From: Paractinoplanes lichenicola
Lineage (GTDB): Bacteria > Actinomycetota > Actinomycetes > Mycobacteriales > Micromonosporaceae
NCBI RefSeq assembly: GCF_016785085.1
Contig: NZ_JAENHO010000005.1
Location: 558,001 to 622,000 of the forward strand
Length of the DNA: 64,000 nt
Direction: 5' to 3'
The notes beneath the pieces were generated by a model. The model was given only the letters and a program-made list of their open reading frames with translations. It made no database searches and had not been told where the DNA came from. Shown piece after piece: positions 9,290 to 17,513 of this stretch (position 1 is its first letter; each line of letters opens with the position of its first letter). The translations under genes and the position numbers were made by a program.

Positions 9290-9610
9290 ATGTCGAAGGA
9301 GCGCGCGCGGCGGCGCGAGGAACGCCTCGCCGTGCATGAGAAGGAGAAGGCCGCCCGCGCCCGCAAGGTGGCGCGGCGGCAGCGGCGGCGTCAGCTGGTC
9401 AAGCGCCTGACCCCGCAGACCCGCAACGCCGGTCGGCTGCATCGCCGCGGCCGGGGCGAGCGGATCGGCATCGTGCTCGTGCCCGCGGTGGCCGTCGCCG
9501 CGGTCTGGCTCTTCGTGCCCGAGATGTCGCTGCGGATCGTGCTGACCGCGGTGCTCGTCCTCGCCGCGCCGGCCCTCGTGGTTGTCGTACTAGGCCGCAA
9601 GGCCGGATAA
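9290..9610 (+). CDS. small basic two-helix membrane protein
   Basis: This 106-residue protein starts three bases after the hisH stop. Residues 1-60 are strongly basic, with runs such as ARRREERL and RKVARRQRRRQ that probably form a helix on the cytoplasmic side. Two hydrophobic segments follow (about 61-77 and 82-101), and the end is RKAG. I do not recognise the family. Its position inside the his operon, 11 bases before priA, suggests co-expression but not necessarily a role in histidine synthesis. Confidence 0.75.
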   Translation: MSKERARRREERLAVHEKEKAARARKVARRQRRRQLVKRLTPQTRNAGRLHRRGRGERIGIVLVPAVAVAAVWLFVPEMSLRIVLTAVLVLAAPALVVVVLGRKAG

Positions 9611-9621
9611 CAGGAGAAGAA

Positions 9622-10347
9622 ATGACGCTTGAGCTGCTGCCCGCCGTCGACGTCGCGGACGGTCAGGCCGTCCGTCTCGTGCAGGGCGCCGCCGGCTCCG
9701 AGACGACCTACGGCGACCCGCTCGACGCCGCGCTGGCCTGGCAGAACGACGGCGCCGAGTGGGTGCACCTGGTCGACCTCGACGCCGCCTTCGGGCGCGG
9801 CTCGAACGCCGAGCTGCTGGCGAGCGTCGTCGGCCGGCTCGACGTCAAGGTGGAGCTGTCCGGCGGCATCCGCGACGACGAGTCGCTGACCCGGGCCCTG
9901 GCCACCGGCTGCGCGCGGGTCAACATCGGCACCGCCGCGCTGGAGGATCCGGAGTGGTGCGACCGGGTCGTGGCCGAGTACGGCGACCGCGTCGCGATCG
10001 GCCTCGACGTGCGCGGCCGCACGCTCTCGGCCCGCGGCTGGACCCGCGACGGTGGCGACCTCTACGAGGTGCTGGCCCGGCTCGACAAGGCGGGCGCGTC
10101 CCGCTACGTCGTCACCGACATCACCAAGGACGGCACGATGCGCGGCCCCAACCTCGACCTGCTGCGCGAGGTGTGCGCCGCCACCGACAAGCCGGTCATC
10201 GCCAGCGGCGGGGTGTCCACCCTGGACGATCTGCGCGCCCTGGCCACCCTCGAGCCGGTCGGGGTCGAGGGTGTGATCGCGGGCAAGGCGCTCTACGCGG
10301 GCGCGTTCACGGTGCGGCAGGCGCTGGACGTGCTGTCGCAGCCCTGA
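9622..10347 (+). CDS. priA: phosphoribosyl isomerase A (HisA/TrpF dual function)
   Basis: A 241-residue TIM barrel of the HisA family, beginning LELLPAVDVADGQAVRLVQG, with the half-barrel aspartates in PAVDV and VTDITKDGTMRGPN. In actinobacteria without trpF this enzyme isomerises both ProFAR (His pathway) and PRA (Trp pathway). The window carries trpE, trpC, trpB and trpA but no trpF, which fits PriA; substrate range cannot be proved from the sequence alone. The start has a good ribosome site (caggagaaga). Its last 41 bases overlap the convergent LysR gene. Confidence 0.93.
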   Translation: MTLELLPAVDVADGQAVRLVQGAAGSETTYGDPLDAALAWQNDGAEWVHLVDLDAAFGRGSNAELLASVVGRLDVKVELSGGIRDDESLTRALATGCARVNIGTAALEDPEWCDRVVAEYGDRVAIGLDVRGRTLSARGWTRDGGDLYEVLARLDKAGASRYVVTDITKDGTMRGPNLDLLREVCAATDKPVIASGGVSTLDDLRALATLEPVGVEGVIAGKALYAGAFTVRQALDVLSQP

Positions 10348-11221
10348 TCCACGACTGCCGCAGGGCCTCCACGGCCGCCCCGATCGCCGGGCGGGCCGCG
10401 GAGGCCTCGCGCCAGGCGACCACGACCCGGCGCTTCGGCTCGGGCGTGACTTTCACAACCCGTACGCCCGGGGGAAGCTCTTTTGATCGGGCCAGCCGGG
10501 GGATGACCGCGACGCCCAGCCCGGCCGCGATCAGGGTCAGCTGGGTCTCGAACTCGCCGACGTGGAAGTCGGGCTGCACGCCGGGGATCGCACGCAGCAG
10601 CCATTGGTGGCAGACGTCGCCCGCCGGGGCCGCGATCCACCGCTCGCCGGTCAGCTTCGAGCGCGTGACCGTGTCGCCGAACCGGTGCCCGCTCGGCACG
10701 ATCAGGTCGGCCACGTCCCAGCCCAGCTCGACGTGTGTGACGCCGGTGGGGTAGCGCAGCGCCACCTCGGGCCAGTCGTCGAGCACGGCCAGGTCGGCGT
10801 GCCCACGATGCAGCACCTCGAGACCCTCGTGCGGGTTGACCTCGACCAGCCCGGTGCTCAGCTGCGGGTGCTCCGAGGCCAGGCGATGCAGCGCGTACGG
10901 CAGCAGGGCGCGGCACGCCGTGGCGAAGGCGGCCACCGTGAGCCGCCCGGTGACCGTGTCGCGATGCGCGGCCAGCGCCGCCTCGGCCTCGTCGACGGTG
11001 GCCAGCACCTTCTCGGCGTGCCGGGCCAGCACCTGGCCGGCCTCGGTCAGCCGCAGCCGCCGGCCGTCCTTCTCGACGAGTGTGGCCCCCGTCTCGCGTT
11101 CGAGCTTGGCCAGCTGCTGCGACACCGCCGACGGCGTGCAATGCAGCGCTTCGCCCGCCGCCAGCACCGTCTTGTAGCTGGCCACGGCGTGCAGGGCTCG
11201 CAGGCGACCCAGGTCAATCAT
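10307..11221 (-). CDS. LysR-family transcriptional regulator
   Basis: This 304-residue LysR regulator has an N-terminal winged helix-turn-helix (residues about 1-60: LRALHAVASYKTVLAAGEALHCTPSAVSQQLAKLE) and a C-terminal effector-binding domain. It is divergent from an EamA-type exporter 71 bases away, the common arrangement for a LysR protein that controls its neighbour. The stop at 10307-10309 lies inside the 3' end of priA, so transcription of this gene is antisense to the end of the his operon. The effector is not predictable. Confidence 0.93.
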   Translation of the reverse strand: MIDLGRLRALHAVASYKTVLAAGEALHCTPSAVSQQLAKLERETGATLVEKDGRRLRLTEAGQVLARHAEKVLATVDEAEAALAAHRDTVTGRLTVAAFATACRALLPYALHRLASEHPQLSTGLVEVNPHEGLEVLHRGHADLAVLDDWPEVALRYPTGVTHVELGWDVADLIVPSGHRFGDTVTRSKLTGERWIAAPAGDVCHQWLLRAIPGVQPDFHVGEFETQLTLIAAGLGVAVIPRLARSKELPPGVRVVKVTPEPKRRVVVAWREASAARPAIGAAVEALRQSWIRAATARPAPAAP

Positions 11222-11230
11222 GCAGTCAGG

Positions 11231-11247
11231 CTACAACTTCGATGTAG
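11231..11247. promoter_or_regulatory. probable LysR operator
   Basis: Between lysR and eamA lies the dyad CTACA-N7-TGTAG, close to the T-N11-A architecture of LysR boxes. A second partial copy (ATTCGATAGTG, about 11251-11261) follows. The position next to the lysR start suits autorepression and control of the divergent exporter. The assignment rests on dyad symmetry and location only. Confidence 0.5.
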
Positions 11248-11292
11248 CAGTATTCGATAGTGCTTAACGGTTGAACGGCCCAAGCTGGGCCC

Positions 11293-12168
11293 ATGAGACC
11301 ACGCGACATCGGGCTGGCCGTCGCCGTCATGGCGATCTGGGGCTTCAACTTCGTCATGATCGACGTCGGTCTCGACCACTTCCCGCCGCTGCTGTTCAAC
11401 GCGCTGCGCTTCACGCTGGCCGCGTTCCCGGCCGTGCTGTTCGTCGGCAGGCCCCAGGTGCCGTGGCGCTGGATCATCGCGGTCGGCCTGATCCTCGGCG
11501 TCACCAAGTTCTCGCTGCTCTTCGCGGGTATGGCGGCCGGCATGCCCGCCGGGCTGAGCTCGCTGGTGCTGCAGAGCCAGGCCGTCTTCACGGTGGTCTT
11601 CGCCGTGCTGCTGCTGCGCGAGCGCCCGCGCCCGGTGCAGATCGCCGGCCTGGTCGTCGCGGCGGCCGGGGTGGGCCTGGTGGCGACCCGGATGGGTGCC
11701 GCGTTCGGGGCGTTCCTGCTGGTCGTGGGCGCGGCCGCCTGCTGGGGGCTGTCGAACGTCGCCACCCGCAAGGCGTCCCCGCCCGACACCCTGCGCTTCA
11801 TGGTCTGGGTCAGCGCCGTCGCCTCGGGCCCCCTGATCGTGCTGTCGCTGCTGGTCGACGGGCCGTCGGCCGACCTGGCCGCGCTGCGCTCGTTCGACCT
11901 GTCCGCGCTCGTGGCCCTGCTCTACGTCGGGCTGATCTCGACGCTGGTCGGCTTCGCGGTCTGGGGCAACCTGCTCAACGCGTACGGCGCCTCGACCGTC
12001 GCCCCGTTCTCGATGCTCGTCCCGTTCTTCGGCATGGCCTCGGCCGCGATCTTCCTGGGCGAGCGGATCCACGCCGTGGACGTCGCCGGGGGAGTGCTGG
12101 TGATCGGCGGCATCCTGCTGGGACTGGCCAAAAAGCCAGTTCCCGGGCTGGTTAGGGTAGAAGCATGA
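11293..12168 (+). CDS. EamA/DMT-family transporter
   Basis: A 291-residue membrane protein with about ten hydrophobic segments in two internal halves, the typical EamA (drug/metabolite transporter) fold. It begins MRPRDIGLAVAVMAIWGFNFVMID, and the second half contains LISTLVGFAVWGNLLNAYGAS, both hallmark segments. It probably exports a small metabolite or amino acid; the substrate is unknown. It is divergent from LysR and its TGA overlaps the hisF ATG (ATGA), so the exporter promoter probably also drives hisF. Confidence 0.92.
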   Translation: MRPRDIGLAVAVMAIWGFNFVMIDVGLDHFPPLLFNALRFTLAAFPAVLFVGRPQVPWRWIIAVGLILGVTKFSLLFAGMAAGMPAGLSSLVLQSQAVFTVVFAVLLLRERPRPVQIAGLVVAAAGVGLVATRMGAAFGAFLLVVGAAACWGLSNVATRKASPPDTLRFMVWVSAVASGPLIVLSLLVDGPSADLAALRSFDLSALVALLYVGLISTLVGFAVWGNLLNAYGASTVAPFSMLVPFFGMASAAIFLGERIHAVDVAGGVLVIGGILLGLAKKPVPGLVRVEA

Positions 12169-12926
12169 CGGTTGCCGTGCGCGTGATCCCCTGCCTCGAC
12201 GTGGACGCGGGACGCGTGGTCAAGGGGGTCAACTTCGTCGACCTGCGCGACGCCGGCGACCCGGTCGAGCTGGCCGCGGCGTACGACGAGGCCGGCGCCG
12301 ACGAGCTGACCTTCCTCGACGTGACGGCGTCGTCCGACGACCGCGGCACGATGCTCGACGTCGTCAGGCGTACGGCGGAATCGGTCTTCATCCCGCTGAC
12401 GGTGGGCGGCGGCGTGCGCTCGGTCGAGAACGTCGACGTGCTGCTGCGGGCCGGCGCCGACAAGGTCGGGGTCAACACGGCCGCGATCGGACGGCCTGAG
12501 CTGATCCGCGAGATCGCCGAGCGGTTCGGCAACCAGGTGCTCGTGCTCTCGCTCGACGTGCGGCGCTCCGCCGAGCAGCCCAGCGGGTGGGAGGTCACCA
12601 CGCACGGCGGGCGGCGCAGCGCGGGGCTCGACGCGATCGAGTGGGCCTCGCGGGTCGCCGACCTGGGCGCCGGCGAGATCCTGCTCAACTCGATGGACGC
12701 CGACGGCACCAAGGCCGGGTTCGACCTCGACCTGATCGCCGCCGTCCGCAAGGTGGTCGACATCCCGGTGATCGCCAGCGGCGGCGCGGGCAAGGTCGAG
12801 CACTTCCCGCCCGCGGTCACGGCCGGGGCCGACGCGGTGCTCGCGGCCAGCGTCTTCCACTTCGGCGAGCTGACCATCGGCGAGGTCAAGGATTCGCTGC
12901 GAGCGACCGGCACACCCGTACGCTGA
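12165..12926 (+). CDS. hisF: imidazole glycerol phosphate synthase, cyclase subunit
   Basis: HisF (253 residues) condenses PRFAR with ammonia from HisH to give IGP and AICAR. The TIM-barrel catalytic aspartates are in RVIPCLDVDAGRVVKGVNF and LLNSMDADGTKAGFD; the phosphate-binding loops VGGGVRSVE and IASGGAGKVEH are present. It sits at the far end of the cluster and overlaps the transporter gene by four bases instead of following priA directly. Confidence 0.98.
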   Translation: MTVAVRVIPCLDVDAGRVVKGVNFVDLRDAGDPVELAAAYDEAGADELTFLDVTASSDDRGTMLDVVRRTAESVFIPLTVGGGVRSVENVDVLLRAGADKVGVNTAAIGRPELIREIAERFGNQVLVLSLDVRRSAEQPSGWEVTTHGGRRSAGLDAIEWASRVADLGAGEILLNSMDADGTKAGFDLDLIAAVRKVVDIPVIASGGAGKVEHFPPAVTAGADAVLAASVFHFGELTIGEVKDSLRATGTPVR

Positions 12927-12935
12927 AATCGGTCC

Positions 12936-12960
12936 TTGACCTTGACCCTGGGGCAGGGTC
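12936..12960 (+). promoter_or_regulatory. MerR-type promoter/operator
   Basis: Two tandem TTGACC hexamers (12936-12941 and 12942-12947) run into the dyad GACCCT-N5-AGGGTC (12944-12960). A -35 hexamer fused to a dyad inside the promoter spacer is the hallmark of MerR-regulated promoters. A MerR-type gene remnant lies 180 bases downstream. The -10 element is not obvious (GACGCT at 12962 is the best candidate, with a 20-bp spacer). Confidence 0.55.
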
Positions 12961-12985
12961 CGACGCTTTCCGCATCACCAAGATC

Positions 12986-13138
12986 ATGACTACGCCGATG
13001 CGGTTTGTGCCGGTCGGCGACGGGGTGTTCGCGCTCGACGGGATCCCGCTGGAGGGCCTCCCGCCGTACTATCTCGTGTCTTATCACGACAATGCCGCGT
13101 ATCGCTTGTCGGGCGGGCGCATGACCCGGCGGGTCTGA
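12986..13138 (+). CDS. 50-residue unknown protein under the MerR-type operator
   Basis: This short frame begins with ATG 26 bases after the operator dyad and ends five bases before the MerR remnant. The product (MTTPMRFVPVGDGVFALDGIPLEGLPPYYL..., ending GGRMTRRV) has no hydrophobic segment. There is no clear ribosome site. I do not recognise it; it may be a real small target of the regulator or the remains of a longer gene. Confidence 0.4.
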   Translation: MTTPMRFVPVGDGVFALDGIPLEGLPPYYLVSYHDNAAYRLSGGRMTRRV

Positions 13139-13142
13139 CACG

Positions 13143-13433
13143 ATGCGGACCATGGCGCGTCTCCTGACGATCGGCAAACTGGCGGCGTTCGCGGGCGTCA
13201 CCGTCAAGGCCGTCCGCGTCTATCACGACCGCGGCCTGCTGCCCGAGCCCGATCGCGACGACCCGCGGCTGCCCGGCCTGGCCGCGCGGACCCGCTCCTG
13301 GTACGCGTCGCGCCCGCCCGTGGAGGACCTGCCGCCCGACCCGGTCGCGGCCGCCTCGCCCGCATGGGCCCGGATCGCGGAGCTGGCTTCTTTCCCTGAG
13401 CCGGTCCGCTTCCTCGCTGAGCCGGCTCGATGA
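13143..13433 (+). pseudogene. MerR-family regulator with internal deletion
   Basis: The first 35 or so residues are a canonical MerR helix-turn-helix: LLTIGKLAAFAGVTVKAVRVYHDRGLLPEP. Where the rest of the winged helix (normally a YR-containing wing) and the dimerisation coiled coil should follow, the sequence jumps to DDPRLPGLAARTRSWYASRPP..., which reads like the far C-terminal region of long MerR proteins. The total is 96 residues against a usual 120-250. The frame is intact and runs into the next gene by an ATGA overlap. I infer an in-frame deletion; alternatively it is a minimal DNA-binding fragment. A second ATG at 13152 may be the true start. Confidence 0.6.
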
Positions 13434-14323
13434 GTCTCGGCCCCGCGCCTCAGCGGCTCGGCGTTCCCGTGGAGCTGGCCCGGCGGCTGGTCGACACCCA
13501 GTTCCCGCAGTGGTCCGGCCTGCCCATCCGCCCTGTGGCCAACGGCGGCTGGGACAACCTGACCTTTCACCTGGGCCCCTCGATGTCCCTGCGGCTGCCC
13601 AGCGCGGCCGAATACGCGCAGGCCGTGGCGAAGGAGCATCGCTGGCTGCCGGTCTTCGCCCCGCTCCTCCCGCGGCCGATCTCGGTGCCGCTGGCCCTGG
13701 GCGCGCCCGGCGAGGGATATCCGTTCCCGTGGTCGGTCTACCGATGGCTCCCCGGCACACCCGCCCGCGCCGCCGACATCGCCGACCCGATCCGGTTCGC
13801 GCTCGACCTGGCCTCTTTCCTGAGCGCGCTACAAAGCGTCGACCCTGCTTCCGGCCCGGAGCCGGGGACCCACAACTGGTTCCGGGGCGGGCCGCTGCGG
13901 GTCTTCGACGGGCTGGCCTCGGACGCCCTGGCTTCGCTGGACGGCGTCATCGACGTGGGGCGGGCCCGGGAGATCTGGAAGCAGGCGATGGAGGTGCCGT
14001 GGGACGGGCAGGTGCGCTGGTTCCACGGCGATGTGGCGTCGGGCAACATCCTGCTCCTCAACGGGGAACTGGGCGCAGTAATCGACTTCGGCACGTGCGG
14101 GGTGGGCGACCGGGCCTGTGACTACGCCGTGGCCTGGACGCTGCTGACGGCGGCCGGGCGCGAGGCGTTCCGGGATCGGCTGGCCATCGACGAAGACTCC
14201 TGGCTGCGGGGGCGAGGCTGGGCCCTGTGGAAGGGGCTCTCGAACTGCGCGAACTCGCTCGACGAGTCGGGCCGGCCGTCGGCGGAGACGCTGCACGTAT
14301 TGAACGAGATCTTCGCCTATTAG
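13430..14323 (+). CDS. aminoglycoside phosphotransferase (APH) family protein
   Basis: This 297-residue kinase-like protein carries the APH/choline-kinase catalytic pattern: HGDVASGNIL (H199, D201, N206) and VIDFGTCGVGDRACDYA (D219 for the metal site). The N-terminal nucleotide lobe includes VANGGWDNLTFHL. Many such actinobacterial enzymes phosphorylate unknown small molecules, and some confer aminoglycoside or macrolide resistance; substrate cannot be assigned. It overlaps the MerR remnant by four bases, so the two were probably one operon. Confidence 0.88.
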   Translation: MSLGPAPQRLGVPVELARRLVDTQFPQWSGLPIRPVANGGWDNLTFHLGPSMSLRLPSAAEYAQAVAKEHRWLPVFAPLLPRPISVPLALGAPGEGYPFPWSVYRWLPGTPARAADIADPIRFALDLASFLSALQSVDPASGPEPGTHNWFRGGPLRVFDGLASDALASLDGVIDVGRAREIWKQAMEVPWDGQVRWFHGDVASGNILLLNGELGAVIDFGTCGVGDRACDYAVAWTLLTAAGREAFRDRLAIDEDSWLRGRGWALWKGLSNCANSLDESGRPSAETLHVLNEIFAY

Positions 14324-14428
14324 GTATCTGTGTTTGTAGGGGTCCCATAGTTGACCCACCACCATCAGACCCCCCGCCCTGGGGGAACGATCGGGAACCC
14401 TACCGCCGAGCCACCGCCGGAAACCGGG

Positions 14429-14437
14429 TTATCCACA
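14429..14437 (+). promoter_or_regulatory. DnaA-box-like site TTATCCACA
   Basis: This is an exact match to the classical DnaA box. The flanks (AACCGGG before, GGCCGGCGACTTA after) resemble those of the other copies at 20965 and 32704, so the sites look like members of one small repeat family. DnaA binding itself is not shown. Confidence 0.5.
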
Positions 14438-14676
14438 GGCCGGCGACTTACATTGACTGGGAATGTACTGAGAAAACGCGGGAAGTGGCCCCGGTCACAG
14501 CAACGGTCAAACCCGCCCATTCCCCGTACGGGATCATGGCCGTGCTGCCCACCGGGCACGTTTCACGTCGTGAGACGGGGCGGAGTGGCGGTCGATAGAC
14601 TTGACGGGATGATCCCCGGTCGCGGCCGGTGCCGGGGCGGCACTAGCCCTCCCGCCGCCGTGCCAATACCCTCACG

Positions 14677-14693
14677 GTTACTCCGAAGTTAAC
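14677..14693. promoter_or_regulatory. possible TetR-type operator of the acyl-CoA ligase
   Basis: GTTACTCCGAAGTTAAC, 33 bases before the ligase ATG, is an imperfect inverted repeat (GTTACT versus AGTTAAC) with a one-base offset. Fatty-acid regulators of the TetR family often use sites of the form TTACT...AGTAA. No such regulator gene is adjacent, so this is tentative. Confidence 0.3.
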
Positions 14694-14726
14694 TCCCCCG
14701 CGAAATCTGGACATAAGGCGGCGCCG

Positions 14727-16550
14727 ATGGCAGTTGAGGTTCCCTACCGGTCGATCCCCGACATGTTCTTCAAGCGTGTGGCCGCCACCCCCAACGGCCA
14801 GGCGTTCGCCGTGCCGAATGCCGATGACACGGGCATGGTCTGGTTCACGTGGGCGCAGGTCGGCGAGCGGGCCTCGGCGATCGCGGCGGGCCTGCGCGAC
14901 CTCGGTGTCGGCCTCGAGGACAGGGTGGCCATCCTCTCCGGCACCCGCTTCGAGTGGGTCCTGGCCGACCTGGGCATCAACTGCGCCGGCGCGGCCACCA
15001 CGACGGTCTACCCGACGACCGAGCCCGAGGACGCGAGCTACATCATCTCCAACTCCGGGTCGAAGGTGCTGATCGCGGAGAACGCGAAGCAGGCCCTCAA
15101 GATCGCCGGGGTCGACACCGACGTCACGAACGTCGTGCTTCTCGACGGCCCGGCCGACGCGGGCGCCACCCCGCCGCAGATGACGCTGGCCGAGCTCGAG
15201 GAGCGGGGCGCCGCCGTCCTGCGCGAGAAGCCCACCCTGATCGACGAGGTGGTCGAGAGCATCGGCCCCGAGCATCTCGCCACCCTCATTTACACCTCCG
15301 GCACCACCGGCCGCCCCAAGGGTGTGCAGCTGCTGCACGCGGGCTGGACGTGGGAGGGCGTGGCCCAGCAGGATCTCGGCCTCTTCGAGTCGACCGACCT
15401 GCAATACCTGTGGCTGCCGCTGTCGCACTCGTTCGGCAAGACGCTGCTCTGCGGCATCATCCACGTGGGCGTCCCGACCTATGTCGACGGCCGCGTCGAC
15501 AAGCTGGTCGACATGCTCTCGGTGGTCAAGCCGACGCTGATGTGCGCCGCGCCCCGCATCTTCGAAAAGGTCTACAACAAGACCGTCACCACGGCGCTGT
15601 CCGGCAGCGGGGCCAAGGTCAAGATCTTCCATTGGGCCGTGGCCACCGGCAAGCAGAAGGTCGAGCTCGAGCAGGCCGGCAAGCCGCTACCCGGCGGGCT
15701 CAAGCTGAAGTACGCCGTGGCCGAGCGGCTCGTCTTCTCGAAGCTGCAGGAGCGCCTCGGCGGCCGGCTGCGCGTGCTGGTCAGCGGTTCGGCGCCGCTC
15801 AGCCGCGAGATCGCCGAGTTCTTCGCCGCCGCCAACCTGCCGATCATGGAGGGCTACGGCCTGACGGAGAGCAGCGCGGCCAACTTCGTCAACCGCCTCG
15901 ACAAGCTCAAGATCGGCACGGTGGGCCTCCCGCTGGGCGACCTCGAGTGCAAGATCGACTCGGACGGCGAGGTGCTGCTGCGCGGCAAGCCGGTCATGCG
16001 GGGCTATCACGACCTGCCCAAGGAGACCGCCGAGGCCTTCACCGAGGACGGCTTCCTGCGTACGGGGGACATCGGCGAGGTCGACGCGGACGGCTTCCTC
16101 AAGATCACCGACCGCAAGAAGGACCTGGTCAAGACGTCGGGCGGCAAATACATCGCCCCCAGCGCCATCGAGGGCCAGTTCAAGGCCGTGTGTCCGTACA
16201 CGTCGCAGGCGGTCGTGGTCGGCCAGGCCCGCAACTTCGTCACCATGCTGATCTCGCTCGACGAGGACGCGATCAAGGGCTGGGCGGCGAACGGGCCCCT
16301 CGCGGGCAAGAGCTACGAGGAGATCGTCGCCGCGCCCGAGACCGAGAAGATGGTCGGGGGTTACGTGGACGAGCTCAACGCCAAGCTCAACCGCTGGGAG
16401 ACGATCAAGAAGTTCGCGATCCTCCCGCGTGACCTCAGCATCGAGGCCGGCGAGATCACGCCCTCGATGAAGATCAAGCGCCGCTCGGTCGAGTCCAACT
16501 TCGCCGAGCAGATCGACAAGATGTACGCGGGCTCACTCGCCCAGATCTGA
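14727..16550 (+). CDS. long-chain acyl-CoA synthetase (FadD15-like)
   Basis: A 607-residue AMP-forming acyl-CoA ligase that activates fatty acids for degradation or lipid synthesis. The adenylation motif LIYTSGTTGRPKGV is at residues 187-200. EGYGLTES, GFLRTGDIGEVDADGFLKITDRKKDLVKTSGGKYIAPSAIE, and a C-terminal catalytic-lysine segment (ITPSMKIKRRSVE) follow. The length and the order of motifs match the FadD15/FACL class of actinobacteria rather than short-chain ligases. It is a single gene followed by a strong terminator. Confidence 0.95.
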   Translation: MAVEVPYRSIPDMFFKRVAATPNGQAFAVPNADDTGMVWFTWAQVGERASAIAAGLRDLGVGLEDRVAILSGTRFEWVLADLGINCAGAATTTVYPTTEPEDASYIISNSGSKVLIAENAKQALKIAGVDTDVTNVVLLDGPADAGATPPQMTLAELEERGAAVLREKPTLIDEVVESIGPEHLATLIYTSGTTGRPKGVQLLHAGWTWEGVAQQDLGLFESTDLQYLWLPLSHSFGKTLLCGIIHVGVPTYVDGRVDKLVDMLSVVKPTLMCAAPRIFEKVYNKTVTTALSGSGAKVKIFHWAVATGKQKVELEQAGKPLPGGLKLKYAVAERLVFSKLQERLGGRLRVLVSGSAPLSREIAEFFAAANLPIMEGYGLTESSAANFVNRLDKLKIGTVGLPLGDLECKIDSDGEVLLRGKPVMRGYHDLPKETAEAFTEDGFLRTGDIGEVDADGFLKITDRKKDLVKTSGGKYIAPSAIEGQFKAVCPYTSQAVVVGQARNFVTMLISLDEDAIKGWAANGPLAGKSYEEIVAAPETEKMVGGYVDELNAKLNRWETIKKFAILPRDLSIEAGEITPSMKIKRRSVESNFAEQIDKMYAGSLAQI

Positions 16551-16567
16551 GCACACCGCACAAGCCG

Positions 16568-16613
16568 AAGACCGGTTTCCCCGTACGAGGGAACCGGTCT
16601 TTCGGTTTTATGC
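16568..16613 (+). terminator. bidirectional terminator
   Basis: The hairpin arms AAGACCGGTTTCCC (16568-16581) and GGGAACCGGTCTT (16589-16601) pair almost perfectly with one bulged base and a seven-base loop. A T-rich tract (TTCGGTTTTA) follows on the plus strand. It lies between the convergent ligase and sigma-factor genes; the last bases of the tract overlap the sigma-factor stop. Confidence 0.85.
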
Positions 16614-17468
16614 GGCGATCTCGACGGCGGCGATGCGGGACGGGTCGGCCACCTGCTCGATGCCGGCGATCCAGCCCGCCTCGTCGTCGAATGAGAGCAG
16701 GAAGGCCACCCGGACCTTCCCGTCGGCCATCCACACCAGCCCCGGTACGCCGTCGAGCAGCGCGACCGTCGCCGCGTGGGCCCGCCCGTTGAACACCCCG
16801 GCCACCCCGGCGGCGCCGTTGACCAGCGCGTTGGCCCCCATCCGGACGGACGCCGGATCGGCCCGCAGCACCACCTCGGGATCGAGCAGCGTGAGCAGCC
16901 GGTCGAAGTCGCCGCCCTGCGCCGCGGCCAGGAACGCCTCCACGATCTCGCGCCGGCGGACCGGATCGCCGGCCCCCTCCGCCGGCTGGCCCTGCACCCG
17001 CCGCCGGGCCCGGCTGGCCAGCTGACGGGCCGCGGCCGGCGAGCACCCGACGATCGCGGCGATCTCGGGGAACGGCACGCCGAACGTGTCGTGCAGCACG
17101 AAGGCCAGCCGCTCGCTCGGCCCCAGCGTGTCGAGCACCAGCATCAGCGCGGGCCCGATGGCGTCGTACTGGATCGCGTGGTGTTCCGGCCCCGGCGCGG
17201 CGACCGGCAGATCCTCGGGCAGCTCGGCCGGATCCTCCCGGCGCGACGTGCGTGAGCGCAGCATGTCGAGGCAGATGCGGGACACGACGGTGGTGAGCCA
17301 GCCGGTCAGGTTGCCCACGTCGCCGGTGTCGCTGCGGCTGAGGCGCACCCACGCCTCCTGCACCGCGTCGTCCGCCTCGTCGGCCGAGCCGAGGATGCGC
17401 TGAGCGACCGTACGCAGGTGGGGCCGATCCCGCTCGAAGCGGGCGGCCAGCACGTCGAGCTCGTTCAT
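16608..17468 (-). CDS. ECF RNA polymerase sigma factor, SigJ-like, with SnoaL domain
   Basis: From the ATG at 17468 (ribosome site GGAGCGAGG) the product has 286 residues. Region 2 (about 6-75: ERDRPHLRTVAQRILGSADEADDAVQEAWVRL) and region 4 (about 112-165, LGPSERLAFVLHDTFGVPFPEIAAIVGCSPAAARQLASRARRR) are clear. A C-terminal SnoaL/NTF2-like domain (about 175-286) follows, as in the SigJ/ECF41 type, where this domain modulates the sigma factor itself and no anti-sigma protein is encoded beside it. The frame is open further upstream only across the neighbouring gene. Confidence 0.9.
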   Translation of the reverse strand: MNELDVLAARFERDRPHLRTVAQRILGSADEADDAVQEAWVRLSRSDTGDVGNLTGWLTTVVSRICLDMLRSRTSRREDPAELPEDLPVAAPGPEHHAIQYDAIGPALMLVLDTLGPSERLAFVLHDTFGVPFPEIAAIVGCSPAAARQLASRARRRVQGQPAEGAGDPVRRREIVEAFLAAAQGGDFDRLLTLLDPEVVLRADPASVRMGANALVNGAAGVAGVFNGRAHAATVALLDGVPGLVWMADGKVRVAFLLSFDDEAGWIAGIEQVADPSRIAAVEIAA

Positions 17469-17513
17469 CCTCGCTCCCCACCCCGGTTGTGAAGCAGGCC
17501 TTAGGCTACGACG

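Larger units (their letters stand above)
14324..14726. other. 403-base intergenic region upstream of the acyl-CoA ligase
   Basis: No convincing gene is present. An open frame at 14351-14692 has an atypical composition (Pro, Arg and Gly-rich, no family signal) and no ribosome site. The region holds a TTATCCACA site at 14429-14437 and a quasi-palindrome at 14677-14693 just before the ligase. Sequence around 14440-14500 is locally AT-richer than the surroundings. Confidence 0.6.

Noticed and set aside
14351..14692. 113-codon ORF before the acyl-CoA ligase
   Set aside because: Pro/Arg/Gly-rich composition, no ribosome site, no family resemblance; it spans a DnaA-box-like site and the ligase promoter.
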